Below, piece after piece: positions 1 through 8,828 of a stretch of 64,000 nt of DNA. Under the pieces are notes generated by a model. That model ran no database searches. It was not told the DNA's origin and was given only the letters and a program-made list of their open reading frames with translations. Each line of letters begins with the position of its first letter. Position 1 is the stretch's first letter. The DNA comes from Leptolinea sp. HRD-7 (GTDB taxonomy: Bacteria > Chloroflexota > Anaerolineae > Anaerolineales > Anaerolineaceae). Both the position numbers and the translations under genes were made by a program. Location: the NCBI GenBank assembly GCA_024363285.1, contig AP024710.1, positions 744,001 through 808,000 of the forward strand, in the 5' to 3' direction.

Positions 1-315
1 GCTTCAGATAATCTGGGCGGAAACTCAATCCAATACTGGATGTATGTCGGTTTTCCCATTCTCTTCCCGTCATTTCTGGGCGCCATGATGCTTTTATTTG
101 CCAGCGCGTTTGGCGCATTTGCCACTGCCCAGGCACTCACAGGAGGAAGTATTTACCTTGTAACCATTCTCATCGGACAGCAGATCCGTGGTGATGTATT
201 GAACAACCCCAACGAAGGTTACGCTCTGGCACTGGGGATGGTTGTTGTAATGGCCATTTGCATCGCCGGGTATTCCATTTTGCAACACAGGACAACAAAA
301 TGGCTGAAATCATAA
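1..315 (+). CDS. ABC transporter permease, C-terminal part (likely 2-aminoethylphosphonate import)
   Basis: The gene runs in from the left edge, so only the last 104 residues are visible. They are strongly hydrophobic, with about three membrane segments, and resemble the end of a spermidine/putrescine or phosphonate type inner-membrane permease. The next permease starts inside its last codons (16-base overlap), then an ATPase follows, so this is the first of two permeases of one importer. The 2-aminoethylphosphonate (AEP) assignment rests on the convergent phnWX genes just downstream. From sequence alone polyamine, iron or thiamine import would be equally possible. Confidence 0.75.
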   Translation, partial: ASDNLGGNSIQYWMYVGFPILFPSFLGAMMLLFASAFGAFATAQALTGGSIYLVTILIGQQIRGDVLNNPNEGYALALGMVVVMAICIAGYSILQHRTTKWLKS

Positions 316-1109
316 ACCAGAAGAAAAAGAGCAATTTATGGGGCATTCTTTGGGCAATATTGGGTATGCTGTATTTCTTTATCCCGCTATATGGAACTCT
401 TGATTTTTCTCTGCGGATGATCAAAGGGCAGATAAGCCTCGAGGCATACCATATTGTCTTATCAGATCCCAAATTTTTTGAGAGTTTTCAATACTCCGTG
501 ATAATGGGCATGATCACAGTAGTCATCAGTCTGGCGATTTTCTTACCCACTGTGTACTGGGTTCACCTGAAATTTCCACAAATCCGGCCGGTTATTGAGA
601 TCATTACCATTCTGCCGTTCATTATCCCTGTGATCGTCTATGTGTTTGGCATTATCCGCACGTTCAGCCGGCCGCCGCTGCAGATGACTCTGCATCCATT
701 TACAACCGATATCCTCATGGTGGCCGGGTATGTGGTGCTTTCCATGCCGTATATGTACCGGGCGGTGGATGTGGGAATGCGTTCCATAGATGTGCGCACA
801 TTAACAGAAGCCGCCCAAAGCCTGGGTGCCAATGGACTTCAGGTTATGTTCAATGTGATCATTCCCAACATGCGCATTGCCATTTTAAGCGGTTCACTGA
901 TCTGTTTCGCCACAGTGATCGGTGAATTGATCCTGGGTGATTTTCTGGTTCGCCCGGCTCTGGGACCTTATATGGTACTGGTCGGGCGTTCTCGTGCCTA
1001 TGAGCCGGCTGCTCTTGCTATTATCAGTTACGCCCTTACCTGGGTTTGCCTTGGTCTGATCCAGTGGTTCAGCCGCGGCGGCACCAGTCAACAGTTGACA
1101 GGTCGTTGA
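300..1109 (+). CDS. ABC transporter permease (likely 2-aminoethylphosphonate import)
   Basis: A 269-residue inner-membrane permease with about six hydrophobic segments. The cytoplasmic loop has an EAA motif (EAAQSLGANGLQ near residue 178) that docks on the ATPase. I chose the ATG at 300 because AGGA lies just upstream and the product then begins with the charged stretch MAEIINQKKK before the first membrane segment; an in-frame ATG at 258 lies deep inside the previous gene. It overlaps the upstream permease by 16 bases and precedes the ATPase by 24 bases, so the three are one operon. Substrate is inferred from phnWX next door. Confidence 0.85.
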   Translation: MAEIINQKKKSNLWGILWAILGMLYFFIPLYGTLDFSLRMIKGQISLEAYHIVLSDPKFFESFQYSVIMGMITVVISLAIFLPTVYWVHLKFPQIRPVIEIITILPFIIPVIVYVFGIIRTFSRPPLQMTLHPFTTDILMVAGYVVLSMPYMYRAVDVGMRSIDVRTLTEAAQSLGANGLQVMFNVIIPNMRIAILSGSLICFATVIGELILGDFLVRPALGPYMVLVGRSRAYEPAALAIISYALTWVCLGLIQWFSRGGTSQQLTGR

Positions 1110-1133
1110 AAAAGAAGAAAAAGCGAGGTCAAA

Positions 1134-2183
1134 ATGAGTTTCATTGAATTAACCCATGTAAAAAAAGCTTTTGCTGAACGAGTGGCTGTGGAAGATTTTA
1201 ACCTTCAGGCTGAACAGGGAGAATTTATTTCTTTCTTAGGGCCGAGTGGCTGTGGAAAGACCACCACCCTGCGAATAATCGCCGGGTTTGAGTTGCCCAC
1301 ATCGGGCAATGTCACTCTTGCCGGCCAGGATATGACATTCACTCCGCCAAATCGCCGCAAAGTGGGTATGGTTTTCCAGTCGTACGCGCTGTTTCCCAAC
1401 ATGACGGTTGCGGAAAACATCGGATACGGGCTTAAGATCGCCGGCACCGATCGCAGCGAGATAAGAAAGCGGGTGGATGATATGCTGGTTTTAATTCACA
1501 TGGAAGAATTCGCCAACCGGTTCCCGGCGCAGCTTTCCGGCGGGCAGCAACAACGCGTGGCGCTGGCACGGGCGCTGGCTTTTAAACCGCAGGCACTGCT
1601 TCTGGATGAGCCGCTTTCCGCGTTAGACGCAAAAATCCGTGTAGAGTTACGGCAGGAAATCCGACGTATTCAACAACAACTTGAAATCACCACAATCTAT
1701 GTGACCCATGATCAGGAAGAAGCCCTTTCACTCTCTGACCGAATAGTGGTGATGAGCCAGGGACGTATGGAACAGGTTGGCACCCCGTATGAGATCTATA
1801 AAATGCCGGCTACGGAATTTGTCGCCTCGTTCGTGGGGCATTTAAACCTGCTGCCAGTTAAAAGCTTTAATCCTTCAGAACAACGCGCGGATCTTAATGG
1901 TTTGTCAATAATTTATGGACGTATCGCAGAAAAGTTTTCACCCGAAAAGCCCTGCCTGGCCGTTCGACCGGAAGAGATCAACCCCGGTCATGTAGAAGGG
2001 CAGAATAATTTAAATGGCGTGGTAGAAAGTATCCACTACCTGGGTTCAATTATTCGCATTCGGGTAAATTCCAACGGATCGGTTTTCATTATGGATCAAT
2101 TCAACGATTATCGGTTAACCATTCCCCGCGTGGGCGATATGTACGCTTTCCATTTCCCAATAGAAGCCTGCTGGTTACTTTAA
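1134..2183 (+). CDS. ABC transporter ATP-binding protein (likely 2-aminoethylphosphonate import)
   Basis: A 349-residue ATPase that would power the two upstream permeases. Visible in order: Walker A GPSGCGKTT (residue 37 on), Q-loop FQSYALFP, signature LSGGQQQRVALARAL, Walker B LLLDEPLSALDA, and switch His in YVTHDQEE. The last 110 residues form a TOBE-type domain, as in the PotA/FbpC/PhnT group. The start has GAGG upstream. No periplasmic binding protein is visible; it probably lies left of the window. A strong hairpin terminator follows at 2208. The AEP role comes from neighbourhood, not from the ATPase itself. Confidence 0.88.
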   Translation: MSFIELTHVKKAFAERVAVEDFNLQAEQGEFISFLGPSGCGKTTTLRIIAGFELPTSGNVTLAGQDMTFTPPNRRKVGMVFQSYALFPNMTVAENIGYGLKIAGTDRSEIRKRVDDMLVLIHMEEFANRFPAQLSGGQQQRVALARALAFKPQALLLDEPLSALDAKIRVELRQEIRRIQQQLEITTIYVTHDQEEALSLSDRIVVMSQGRMEQVGTPYEIYKMPATEFVASFVGHLNLLPVKSFNPSEQRADLNGLSIIYGRIAEKFSPEKPCLAVRPEEINPGHVEGQNNLNGVVESIHYLGSIIRIRVNSNGSVFIMDQFNDYRLTIPRVGDMYAFHFPIEACWLL

Positions 2184-2207
2184 ATTTCTCGCGACATTTC
2201 CCCTTAG

Positions 2208-2244
2208 AAGCCTGTTTCCATTGTGATGGATACGGGCTTTTTTT
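2208..2244 (+). terminator. Rho-independent terminator of the ABC operon
   Basis: The hairpin pairs AAGCCTG with CGGGCTT and, inside it, TCCAT with ATGGA. A run of T follows directly. It sits 25 bases after the ATPase stop. Confidence 0.8.
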
Positions 2245-2313
2245 AACGCATGAGCGGACGGCCGGTTTCCCTGCCATCCGCTCTGCCGGGTATGGTGTAG
2301 GCGGACCTATGAT

Positions 2314-2337
2314 CCGGAATTGCGATCCGGTTTTTTT
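2314..2337 (+). terminator. Second, weaker plus-strand terminator
   Basis: CCGGA pairs with TCCGG over a 7-base loop, followed by seven T. It lies at the convergent end of phnX and probably backs up the terminator at 2208, keeping ABC-operon transcripts out of phnX. Confidence 0.5.
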
Positions 2338-3175
2338 ATTCCCGCGGGCTTTCACCTCTTTTTAACCGGTAATTGATCTCTTCAATAATGACAGGGCAAT
2401 CAGCCATGCTATCAACAACATAGTGGGCACCGGCTTCATACATTTTTTCCGATGCCACCCTGCGCCTTTCAGATAATTCAGCTTTTGAAAGGTTTTTTAC
2501 CTGATCCTGTGTCAGACCAAACATATTCCCGGTCACGGTCAGGCCAATTGTCCACATTCCAGCATTCAAGCCTTCCTGGATATCCACCAGGGTGTCTCCA
2601 ATTTTTACTCCGGCTTCCATCGGGAATACCTGCATATTGATGGCATTCTGGTAAATCATCCAGGGAGCCGGCCTCCCCGTAGGCACATCTGTTGCAGAAA
2701 CCCACGAGTCAGGTGAATATCCATTTTCTCTCGCCGTGGGAACCAACACTTCCATCATGTCACGTGTGTAACCGGTAGTTGAGCCAATCTTCATTCCTGA
2801 ACGGCGAAATTCTTTAATCGCCTGCGGCACACCCGGGATGACAGCAGCATATTCCTTCAGGCATTTGGTCTGCATTGGAACAAACTCATCGAACATACAA
2901 TCAATATCTTTATCCGTGATCGGTGAGCCGTAGACTTCAATCCATTTCTTAGTTACATCCGGGTTGAAGGCAATAGCCCGAAGATGGTCTTTTTTCATCA
3001 ACCCCATAGGAGCGCGAGCCTGTTCAGCCGTGATATGAACTCCCCGGCTGGCGAATAATTCAAAAAAAACAGCCGTGGGGGCAAAGGAACCATAGTCCAC
3101 AGTGGTGCCAGCCCAATCCAGAATGGCGAATTTGAGTTTTCCCTTGTATTTCCGGTGAATATTGAACTCCATCAT
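2336..3175 (-). CDS. phnX: Phosphonoacetaldehyde hydrolase
   Basis: PhnX cleaves the carbon-phosphorus bond of phosphonoacetaldehyde, giving acetaldehyde and phosphate, the second step of AEP breakdown in the cytoplasm. The 279-residue length fits the family. The HAD nucleophile region [14 protein letters not shown] (Asp20) and the Schiff-base lysine in GLMKKDH (about Lys61) are both present, as are the HAD motifs GSTTGYTR and KIGDTLVDI. The start at 3175 overlaps the phnW stop (ATGA) and has AGGAG upstream; an earlier in-frame ATG at 3196 is less likely. Confidence 0.95.
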   Translation of the reverse strand: MMEFNIHRKYKGKLKFAILDWAGTTVDYGSFAPTAVFFELFASRGVHITAEQARAPMGLMKKDHLRAIAFNPDVTKKWIEVYGSPITDKDIDCMFDEFVPMQTKCLKEYAAVIPGVPQAIKEFRRSGMKIGSTTGYTRDMMEVLVPTARENGYSPDSWVSATDVPTGRPAPWMIYQNAINMQVFPMEAGVKIGDTLVDIQEGLNAGMWTIGLTVTGNMFGLTQDQVKNLSKAELSERRRVASEKMYEAGAHYVVDSMADCPVIIEEINYRLKRGESPRE

Positions 3176-4320
3176 GCCACTCCTGTTTTGACCCATTCTT
3201 CTTGCGGTTCAAGTGTAATTTCCATATCAGATAAGGTTTCTCGGATAGCGGAAATCAGGAGAAAAACATCCGATTGATCCAACCGGCCGATATGACCGAT
3301 GCGGAAGCAATCCGCGTGACTTAGTTTTCCGGGGTAGATCACACAACCCTTATTGCTAAGGCGCTGATAAAACTCTTCAAAGTTGAATTTGGGGTAATCC
3401 GGGTATCGGAAGGATGTGATGGTATAACCCCGGTTTTCGGGAGGCAGGTATGGAATGAAACCCAGCTTTGTGAGATGCAAAAGGGTGAGTACATAATTCT
3501 GACGATATCGTTCTGCGCGGCCGTATACACCTCCTTCATCTTCCAGTTCAACCAGAGCCTGACGAAAGGCACGAATTACCTGAACCGGAGGCGTAAAGCG
3601 GAACTGTCCACTCTTCTCAAGTCCCTCCCATTGGGAAAACAGATCCATAGCCAGTGTGCGCGCGTTGCCTTTACAGGCCTTTAATGCTTCAATTCTGGCG
3701 ATGATAAATGAAAAACCGGGAACACCTTCAATGCATTTATTCGAAGATGAAATAAGAAAATCAATTTTAAAATCTTCTACAGGTATCGGGTATGCCCCAA
3801 AAGAGCTCATGGCGTCTACGATATAGACACGTTTGTATGTATTCACCAACCGACCGATCTCACCGATTGGATTGATGATTCCTGTGGTTGTTTCACAATG
3901 AACTACCGCCACATGGCTGATATCCGGGTTGGCAATCAACGTGTTTTCGAGCAATCTCAAATCCGGAGTCTGGTTTTCTGGACAGGCCTGAACAAGCATT
4001 TCGATATTGTGGATTTTCGCCATATGGGTCATCCGCTCACCATATGCTCCATTGACCAGAATCAACAATTTTCCATTTGTCGGAATAGCACTGGAAATGA
4101 CCGATTCGATACCAAATGTTCCGCTGCCCTGCATAAGCACCGAGGTGTAAAAGTCTTCAGACGTCATAGCGAGTTTTATGAGCTGGGCTCGAATTTCTCT
4201 AACCATCTGAATAAATTCAGTATCACGAGAACCAAGATCACATAACATCGCCTGTTTGACCGTTCGGCTTGTGGTCAACGGGCCGGGTGTGAATAGAGCT
4301 TTGTCTTTCCAGGTATTCAT
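3172..4320 (-). CDS. phnW: 2-aminoethylphosphonate-pyruvate transaminase
   Basis: PhnW is a PLP enzyme that moves the amino group of AEP to pyruvate, giving phosphonoacetaldehyde and alanine. The 382 residues carry the family start [10 protein letters not shown], the aspartate in VDAMSSFG (about Asp169) and the PLP lysine in SSSNKCIEG (Lys195). It is translationally coupled to phnX by a 4-base overlap, so the pair turns AEP into acetaldehyde, phosphate and alanine. The operon converges on the ABC importer. A promoter candidate lies at 4364-4392. Confidence 0.95.
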   Translation of the reverse strand: MNTWKDKALFTPGPLTTSRTVKQAMLCDLGSRDTEFIQMVREIRAQLIKLAMTSEDFYTSVLMQGSGTFGIESVISSAIPTNGKLLILVNGAYGERMTHMAKIHNIEMLVQACPENQTPDLRLLENTLIANPDISHVAVVHCETTTGIINPIGEIGRLVNTYKRVYIVDAMSSFGAYPIPVEDFKIDFLISSSNKCIEGVPGFSFIIARIEALKACKGNARTLAMDLFSQWEGLEKSGQFRFTPPVQVIRAFRQALVELEDEGGVYGRAERYRQNYVLTLLHLTKLGFIPYLPPENRGYTITSFRYPDYPKFNFEEFYQRLSNKGCVIYPGKLSHADCFRIGHIGRLDQSDVFLLISAIRETLSDMEITLEPQEEWVKTGVA

Positions 4321-4363
4321 CAGGTATTCCTTGTAATTTAGAAATGAAAGATATTGCCTTTTT

Positions 4364-4392
4364 ATTATCCTGTATGAACTTTAAGTGTTGAA
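4364..4392 (-). promoter_or_regulatory. Candidate sigma70 promoter of phnWX
   Basis: On the minus strand TTCAAC and GATAAT are separated by 17 bases, about 45 bases before the phnW start codon. No phosphate-box repeats were recognised around it. Confidence 0.45.
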
Positions 4393-4433
4393 TAATAAGG
4401 AGTTAACAATCGTCAACCGTCATGTTAAAAAAC

Positions 4434-4457
4434 AAAACGGACCGCGTGGTCCGTTTT
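4434..4457 (-). terminator. Rho-independent terminator of the SDR gene
   Basis: A perfect 10-bp stem (AAAACGGACC with GGTCCGTTTT) closes a 4-base loop. On the minus strand it is followed by a T-rich run, 30 bases after the stop of the gene at 4487. Confidence 0.85.
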
Positions 4458-4486
4458 GATTGTTACGTTGTGAAAAGTAAATGTTT

Positions 4487-5524
4487 CTAGAAGAAAATTT
4501 TAACTACTTTGAGAGCCTTCTGTTTCCAGGGTACCCGATGGGTAACACCGGTGGCTTTCGATATTGAATCTTTATTCGCCAGATACCAGCGATAATTTCG
4601 TATCAGAGCTTCTTTGTTGGAGTACTTCGGCTGCCAGCCAAGTTGCTTTTTGGCTTTATCAATGGAAACAAATGAATCCTTTGACGCTGTCTCATAGACC
4701 CACGGGTAAAGTGGAGAAAGCTTTAACTTGTCAAGAATCCGTAAAGCCAGAATAACCGGTTCAGCCGGAAAACAGATGATCTTTTTCCCAAAACCGGCTT
4801 CATCCAGAACGGCCTGGTAATCTTCGGCCATGGTGGTGAATACTTCGGCGCCCATATTGAACGTATCATTGACGGCTGCTTCCTCTTTTGTCATGCACAG
4901 GAAGATTCCTTCACACAGATCTTCCACGTCAAACAACTGGTAGCGGTTCTTGCCGTTGCCGATGTTCGGGAAGTTTTTTCCCTGACTGGCCCATTCATAG
5001 AAAATGGCAAATACCCCCAGGCGTTCAGGACCGACAAAGGATTTTGGCCGAATAATCGAAACGCACATCCCTCTGGCACGCGCGTCAAGGCAGGCCTGTT
5101 CCGCTTCGATCTTGGCGTGGCCGTAGGGGCCGACGCCGATCAACTGGTCGGTTTCAAACAGGGGATGGTGATCGGGCACACCGTAGACAGCTGTGGATGA
5201 AATATGGATGAAGCGTTTGACGCCAGCGGCTGCGGCCTCTTCAAGCAAAATCTTTGTGCCCACCACGTCAGTGGTATATATCTCTTCGGGTGTATATAAC
5301 GGCAGCGCGGCTGCGGTATGAATAACCACATCCACACCGGGCATTAAAGATTTCACCGCCGCGCGATCGCGGATATCACCCTGCAGGAACTTGATCTTGT
5401 CTCGCTCAGGATAATCAAAATCAACCAGATCTATACCCGAAATATCGGTGTACCCTTTCGCCAGAAGGTGACGAACCATATTAATGGATAAGAATCCACT
5501 AATTCCTGTGATCAGTACTTTCAT
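4487..5524 (-). CDS. NAD-dependent epimerase/dehydratase (extended SDR)
   Basis: A 345-residue extended short-chain dehydrogenase. The N-terminal Rossmann fold starts at residue 1 with the TGISGFLS motif, followed by the acidic GIDLVD and GDIRD cofactor contacts. The active-site pair is YGHAK (Tyr-x3-Lys near residue 130). The family converts nucleotide sugars, sterols or flavonols. No neighbour shows which substrate is used here, as the gene stands alone between two terminators. The start has GGAAAG upstream; a TATAAT-like box lies at 5566-5571. Confidence 0.8.
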   Translation of the reverse strand: MKVLITGISGFLSINMVRHLLAKGYTDISGIDLVDFDYPERDKIKFLQGDIRDRAAVKSLMPGVDVVIHTAAALPLYTPEEIYTTDVVGTKILLEEAAAAGVKRFIHISSTAVYGVPDHHPLFETDQLIGVGPYGHAKIEAEQACLDARARGMCVSIIRPKSFVGPERLGVFAIFYEWASQGKNFPNIGNGKNRYQLFDVEDLCEGIFLCMTKEEAAVNDTFNMGAEVFTTMAEDYQAVLDEAGFGKKIICFPAEPVILALRILDKLKLSPLYPWVYETASKDSFVSIDKAKKQLGWQPKYSNKEALIRNYRWYLANKDSISKATGVTHRVPWKQKALKVVKIFF

Positions 5525-5594
5525 CTTTCCTCGAATTATTTATCTTTTGAGATTTACTGGTATTTATTATAAAACACTACGATGAGATTAAATT

Positions 5595-5623
5595 AATGAT
5601 CGGAGTGTTCCACTCCGATCATT
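5595..5623 (-). terminator. Rho-independent terminator of gdhA
   Basis: A perfect 13-bp stem (AATGATCGGAGTG and its complement) with a 3-base loop. On the minus strand TTTAATTTAAT follows. It lies 29 bases after the gdhA stop. Confidence 0.8.
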
Positions 5624-5651
5624 GACCACCACACTACACAGGAAAAAAGGT

Positions 5652-7007
5652 TTAAACAATTCCGTACGCCACCATGGCTTTCGCCACTTTCAAGAAGCCG
5701 GCGATATTGGCGCCCACCACGTAGTTGCCGCGATAACCATACGCTTCTGAGGCTTCAAGGCAAGACTGGTGAATATTTTTCATAATACCCTGCAGACGCT
5801 GGTCAACTTCTTCACGCGACCAGGTGAGGCGCATGCTGTTCTGTGACATCTCAAGCCCGGATACCGCCACTCCGCCGGCGTTGGCGGCTTTTCCGGGACC
5901 GTAAAGTACATCTTTTTCCAGGAACACATCCACGGCATCCAGCGAAGTGGGCATGTTGGCGCCTTCGGAGACGCAGAAGCAGCCGTTCTTAACCATGGCT
6001 TCCGCCTGGTCGGCGCTGATCTCGTTTTCATGAGAAGACGGGAAGGCAAGATCTACCTTAAGGTTCTGTTCCTTGATCACATCCCACGGGCTTTTATCGG
6101 CGTAATACGGCACGTTAAATTTCTGGGCGTATTCGATGATGCGGCCGCGGCGGTAGTTCTTGAGTTCCAAAACAAAGGCCAGTTTTTCAGCCGTAATGCC
6201 AGATTCGTCCACAATAGTACCGTTTGAATCGGAAAGGGTGACGGGTTTGGCCCCAAGCTGGATCAGTTTCTCGACAGTGTACTGTGCCACGTTGCCAGAA
6301 CCGCTGATAGCGGCGGTTTTATTCTTAATTTCCTGTTTACGTGTGGCGAGCATTTCTGCCGCAAAGTAAACAGAGCCGTAACCGGTGGCTTCGGGGCGAA
6401 TGAGGCTGCCGCCGTATTCCAGTCCCTTCCCGGTTAAAACGCTGACGTTTGCATTGACGATCTTGGTGTAGTAGCCATACAGGTAACCAATCTCGCGGGC
6501 TCCCACTCCAATGTCACCGGCGGGAACGTCAGTATCCGGGCCGATGTGGCGGTAGAGTTCACGCATGAAAGCCTGGCAGAAGCGCATGACTTCGCCATCG
6601 GATTTTCCCTTGGGGTCAAAATCGGAACCGCCTTTAGCACCGCCCATAGGAAGGGTGGTAAGAGAGTTCTTAAATATCTGTTCAAAACCCAAAAATTTAA
6701 TGATTCCGATATTAACAGACGGGTGAAAACGCAAGCCACCTTTATATGGACCAATGGCATTATTAAATTGAACGCGGAACCCGCGGTTCACCTGAACTTC
6801 GCCGTTGTCATCCACCCACGGAACTTTGAATAAGATGGCGCGATCTGGAACGGCAATACGCTCGTAAATCTTCGCTTTGACAAAGTCCGGATGTTTATCA
6901 ACGGTAGGTTCAAGCGAAGTCAAGACTTCTTTTGCTGCCTGCAGAAATTCAACCTGCCCGGCATCTTTTTCATTTAACGTATCCAGTACATCTTGAATGA
7001 CAGTCAT
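5652..7007 (-). CDS. gdhA: Glutamate dehydrogenase, NADP type
   Basis: Makes glutamate from 2-oxoglutarate, ammonium and NADPH (or the reverse). The 451-residue length matches the hexameric GdhA family. With the start at 7007, Lys89 (GPYKGGLRFHP), Lys113, catalytic Lys125 (PMGGAKGG) and Asp165 (PAGDIGVG) fall at the same numbers used for the Clostridium symbiosum enzyme, so the active site is intact. The start is preceded by GGGGATGGG; an in-frame ATG further up is less likely. It is separated by 103 bases from the cassette at 7111-10840, which encodes a second, altered GDH. Confidence 0.95.
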   Translation of the reverse strand: MTVIQDVLDTLNEKDAGQVEFLQAAKEVLTSLEPTVDKHPDFVKAKIYERIAVPDRAILFKVPWVDDNGEVQVNRGFRVQFNNAIGPYKGGLRFHPSVNIGIIKFLGFEQIFKNSLTTLPMGGAKGGSDFDPKGKSDGEVMRFCQAFMRELYRHIGPDTDVPAGDIGVGAREIGYLYGYYTKIVNANVSVLTGKGLEYGGSLIRPEATGYGSVYFAAEMLATRKQEIKNKTAAISGSGNVAQYTVEKLIQLGAKPVTLSDSNGTIVDESGITAEKLAFVLELKNYRRGRIIEYAQKFNVPYYADKSPWDVIKEQNLKVDLAFPSSHENEISADQAEAMVKNGCFCVSEGANMPTSLDAVDVFLEKDVLYGPGKAANAGGVAVSGLEMSQNSMRLTWSREEVDQRLQGIMKNIHQSCLEASEAYGYRGNYVVGANIAGFLKVAKAMVAYGIV

Positions 7008-7110
7008 TTTTCCCATCCCCGGTTGTAGATTCAAATACAGCTTTATACCACGAAGGAAATTGAAATTTTATAAAAAATGCCGGCTAAAAAATGAAAATTT
7101 TATTAAAAGG

Positions 7111-8826
7111 TCACTCCGGCCGACGAATGATTCCCCGGCCGCTGCGACCGTCTACTTTAACGAAAAACGGAGAGGGCATTTCAATATGCCGGATGAATTC
7201 CATATCGTGTACACCGGGCTGTTTCATCAGCCATTTCCAATCCAACCGGTAAGGCCGGGTAAACGGCATAGAAAAATACTTAACGCCCAGGTTGATCAAA
7301 TTATGAAAATAATGAGACCCCTGGCTTAGTTCCACTTTGACATTTTCCTGGGTGGCTTCGACAATCACTCTGGCCCCGCAAACCTGCCCCCAGGCTACGG
7401 GGATTCCCAGCCAGGGATCAAAAGTTCCCAACCGGCCAAAGACAATCAAGATATACGGTCGATTCTGCGATAGCAATATTCGGTTAATTGTCTCCAGTTC
7501 TTCCGCGATCCGGCGGGTATGCTTCAGTTCAAATTTGTCCGGTTTGACGTATACCACATCGGTTATATCTTCATCCACACCATTCCCCAGAACCAGTTCG
7601 GACGCTGCCAGGTTATGACGGTGACTTAAGTCTCTGTCGCTCACTTCAAGGTTGCCTGCCGGCACTACCATAGGACGCACCTGAAGCACCGCGAAATGGT
7701 GTGGGTTAAATGTCATGGCGAATTCAATTTCCACAGGTGTTGCCAGTTCCTTTTCGCATTCCGTCAGGACAGATTTCACCACCCGATTAAACGGAAGTTC
7801 TTCCGCTGTCAACAATGGGGCAAACGTGATCGCCCGCGGTCCTTTTCCGGCAACCCCCGCGGAAAATCGCTCTGATTGGACGTCAAAAGTGGAAGCCACG
7901 AAGCGCAGCGAGCCATCTGATTCGGCTGCCTGAAGGTCATATTGCTGCATAAATTCCGTTTCTTTTACGGGGTTGTATTCCGGCGGCTCACCCATGTTTA
8001 CTGCCCAGAATTCATTCTGTGTCTCCGCGAATATTTCATCTACAGATTCAAATGGCGGCGGACGTCGAGAAAAAGCCGGTGAGTATGTCCAGGTTTTTCC
8101 GCCATCCACAATGGTCTTACCCAATCCGAGAGCAAGATCGACCACTCCATCCTGCGGTTTGGCCGGTTGAATGGGGTAATAATTGAAAGACCGGGCTACA
8201 CCGGCCAACTCAGGATAATAGCGCAATCCATGATGGCGACCCACCATCTCCTGTAATACCACGGCCATTTTTTCGTGATCACATTCCAAACAGGTGGCTT
8301 TGAAATAATCTTTGGCTACCTTGAAATAGGTGGAAGCCCACACATACTTTATCGCCTCAAGTAGTTTTCGGAAGCGGATATCCAGATCGGGCTGGTTGTT
8401 GGGGATCATTTTTGTGGCGTAAACCCCGGCAAACGGCCTATGAGTGGTATCTTCCAGTAAGCCAGATGAGCGGACGGCAAGCGGAGTGGTGACCTCGGTG
8501 ACCAATTTTCGCAGTTCACCCAGAACTTCAAACGGCATATCAGCGTTCTGAAAGGCAAACGCAATACGATCATCCGGTAAGTTGCTGGTGGCAATCTCCG
8601 CCAATCCATTGCGTTCCATAAAGGCGTCAAACACGCTGGTACCCAGTACGGTGAGGGATGGAATATCTATATGTATTCCGGGAAACTGACCTTCCAACCT
8701 GTCAACCGCGTTCCGGATGGAAAACAGGCCGTGGGCTTTCCCGCCGATCTCGTCTCGTACGCCAGAGATATTCTCCAGCACGGAATATCCCTGCCGGAGG
8801 CCGATAAAATGGAACCGCTCCGCCAC
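7111..8826 (-). CDS. PEP synthase/PPDK N-terminal (ATP-grasp) domain protein without phosphohistidine domain
   Basis: A 571-residue protein whose first 390 residues match the nucleotide-binding half of PEP synthase or pyruvate phosphate dikinase: IGGKAHGL near residue 27, AVRSSGLLEDT near residue 117, and VEIEFAM with LQVRPM towards residue 390. The swivelling phosphohistidine domain and the PEP-binding barrel are missing. The last 170 residues (FGRLGTFDPWLGIP and so on) are of no recognised type. A GTG start follows the stop of the GDH-like gene by two bases, so translation is coupled. Without the His domain it cannot do the full PEP synthase reaction; a nucleotide- or phosphate-sensing role is a guess. 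Confidence 0.75.
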   Translation of the reverse strand: MAERFHFIGLRQGYSVLENISGVRDEIGGKAHGLFSIRNAVDRLEGQFPGIHIDIPSLTVLGTSVFDAFMERNGLAEIATSNLPDDRIAFAFQNADMPFEVLGELRKLVTEVTTPLAVRSSGLLEDTTHRPFAGVYATKMIPNNQPDLDIRFRKLLEAIKYVWASTYFKVAKDYFKATCLECDHEKMAVVLQEMVGRHHGLRYYPELAGVARSFNYYPIQPAKPQDGVVDLALGLGKTIVDGGKTWTYSPAFSRRPPPFESVDEIFAETQNEFWAVNMGEPPEYNPVKETEFMQQYDLQAAESDGSLRFVASTFDVQSERFSAGVAGKGPRAITFAPLLTAEELPFNRVVKSVLTECEKELATPVEIEFAMTFNPHHFAVLQVRPMVVPAGNLEVSDRDLSHRHNLAASELVLGNGVDEDITDVVYVKPDKFELKHTRRIAEELETINRILLSQNRPYILIVFGRLGTFDPWLGIPVAWGQVCGARVIVEATQENVKVELSQGSHYFHNLINLGVKYFSMPFTRPYRLDWKWLMKQPGVHDMEFIRHIEMPSPFFVKVDGRSGRGIIRRPE

Positions 8827-8828
8827 GG

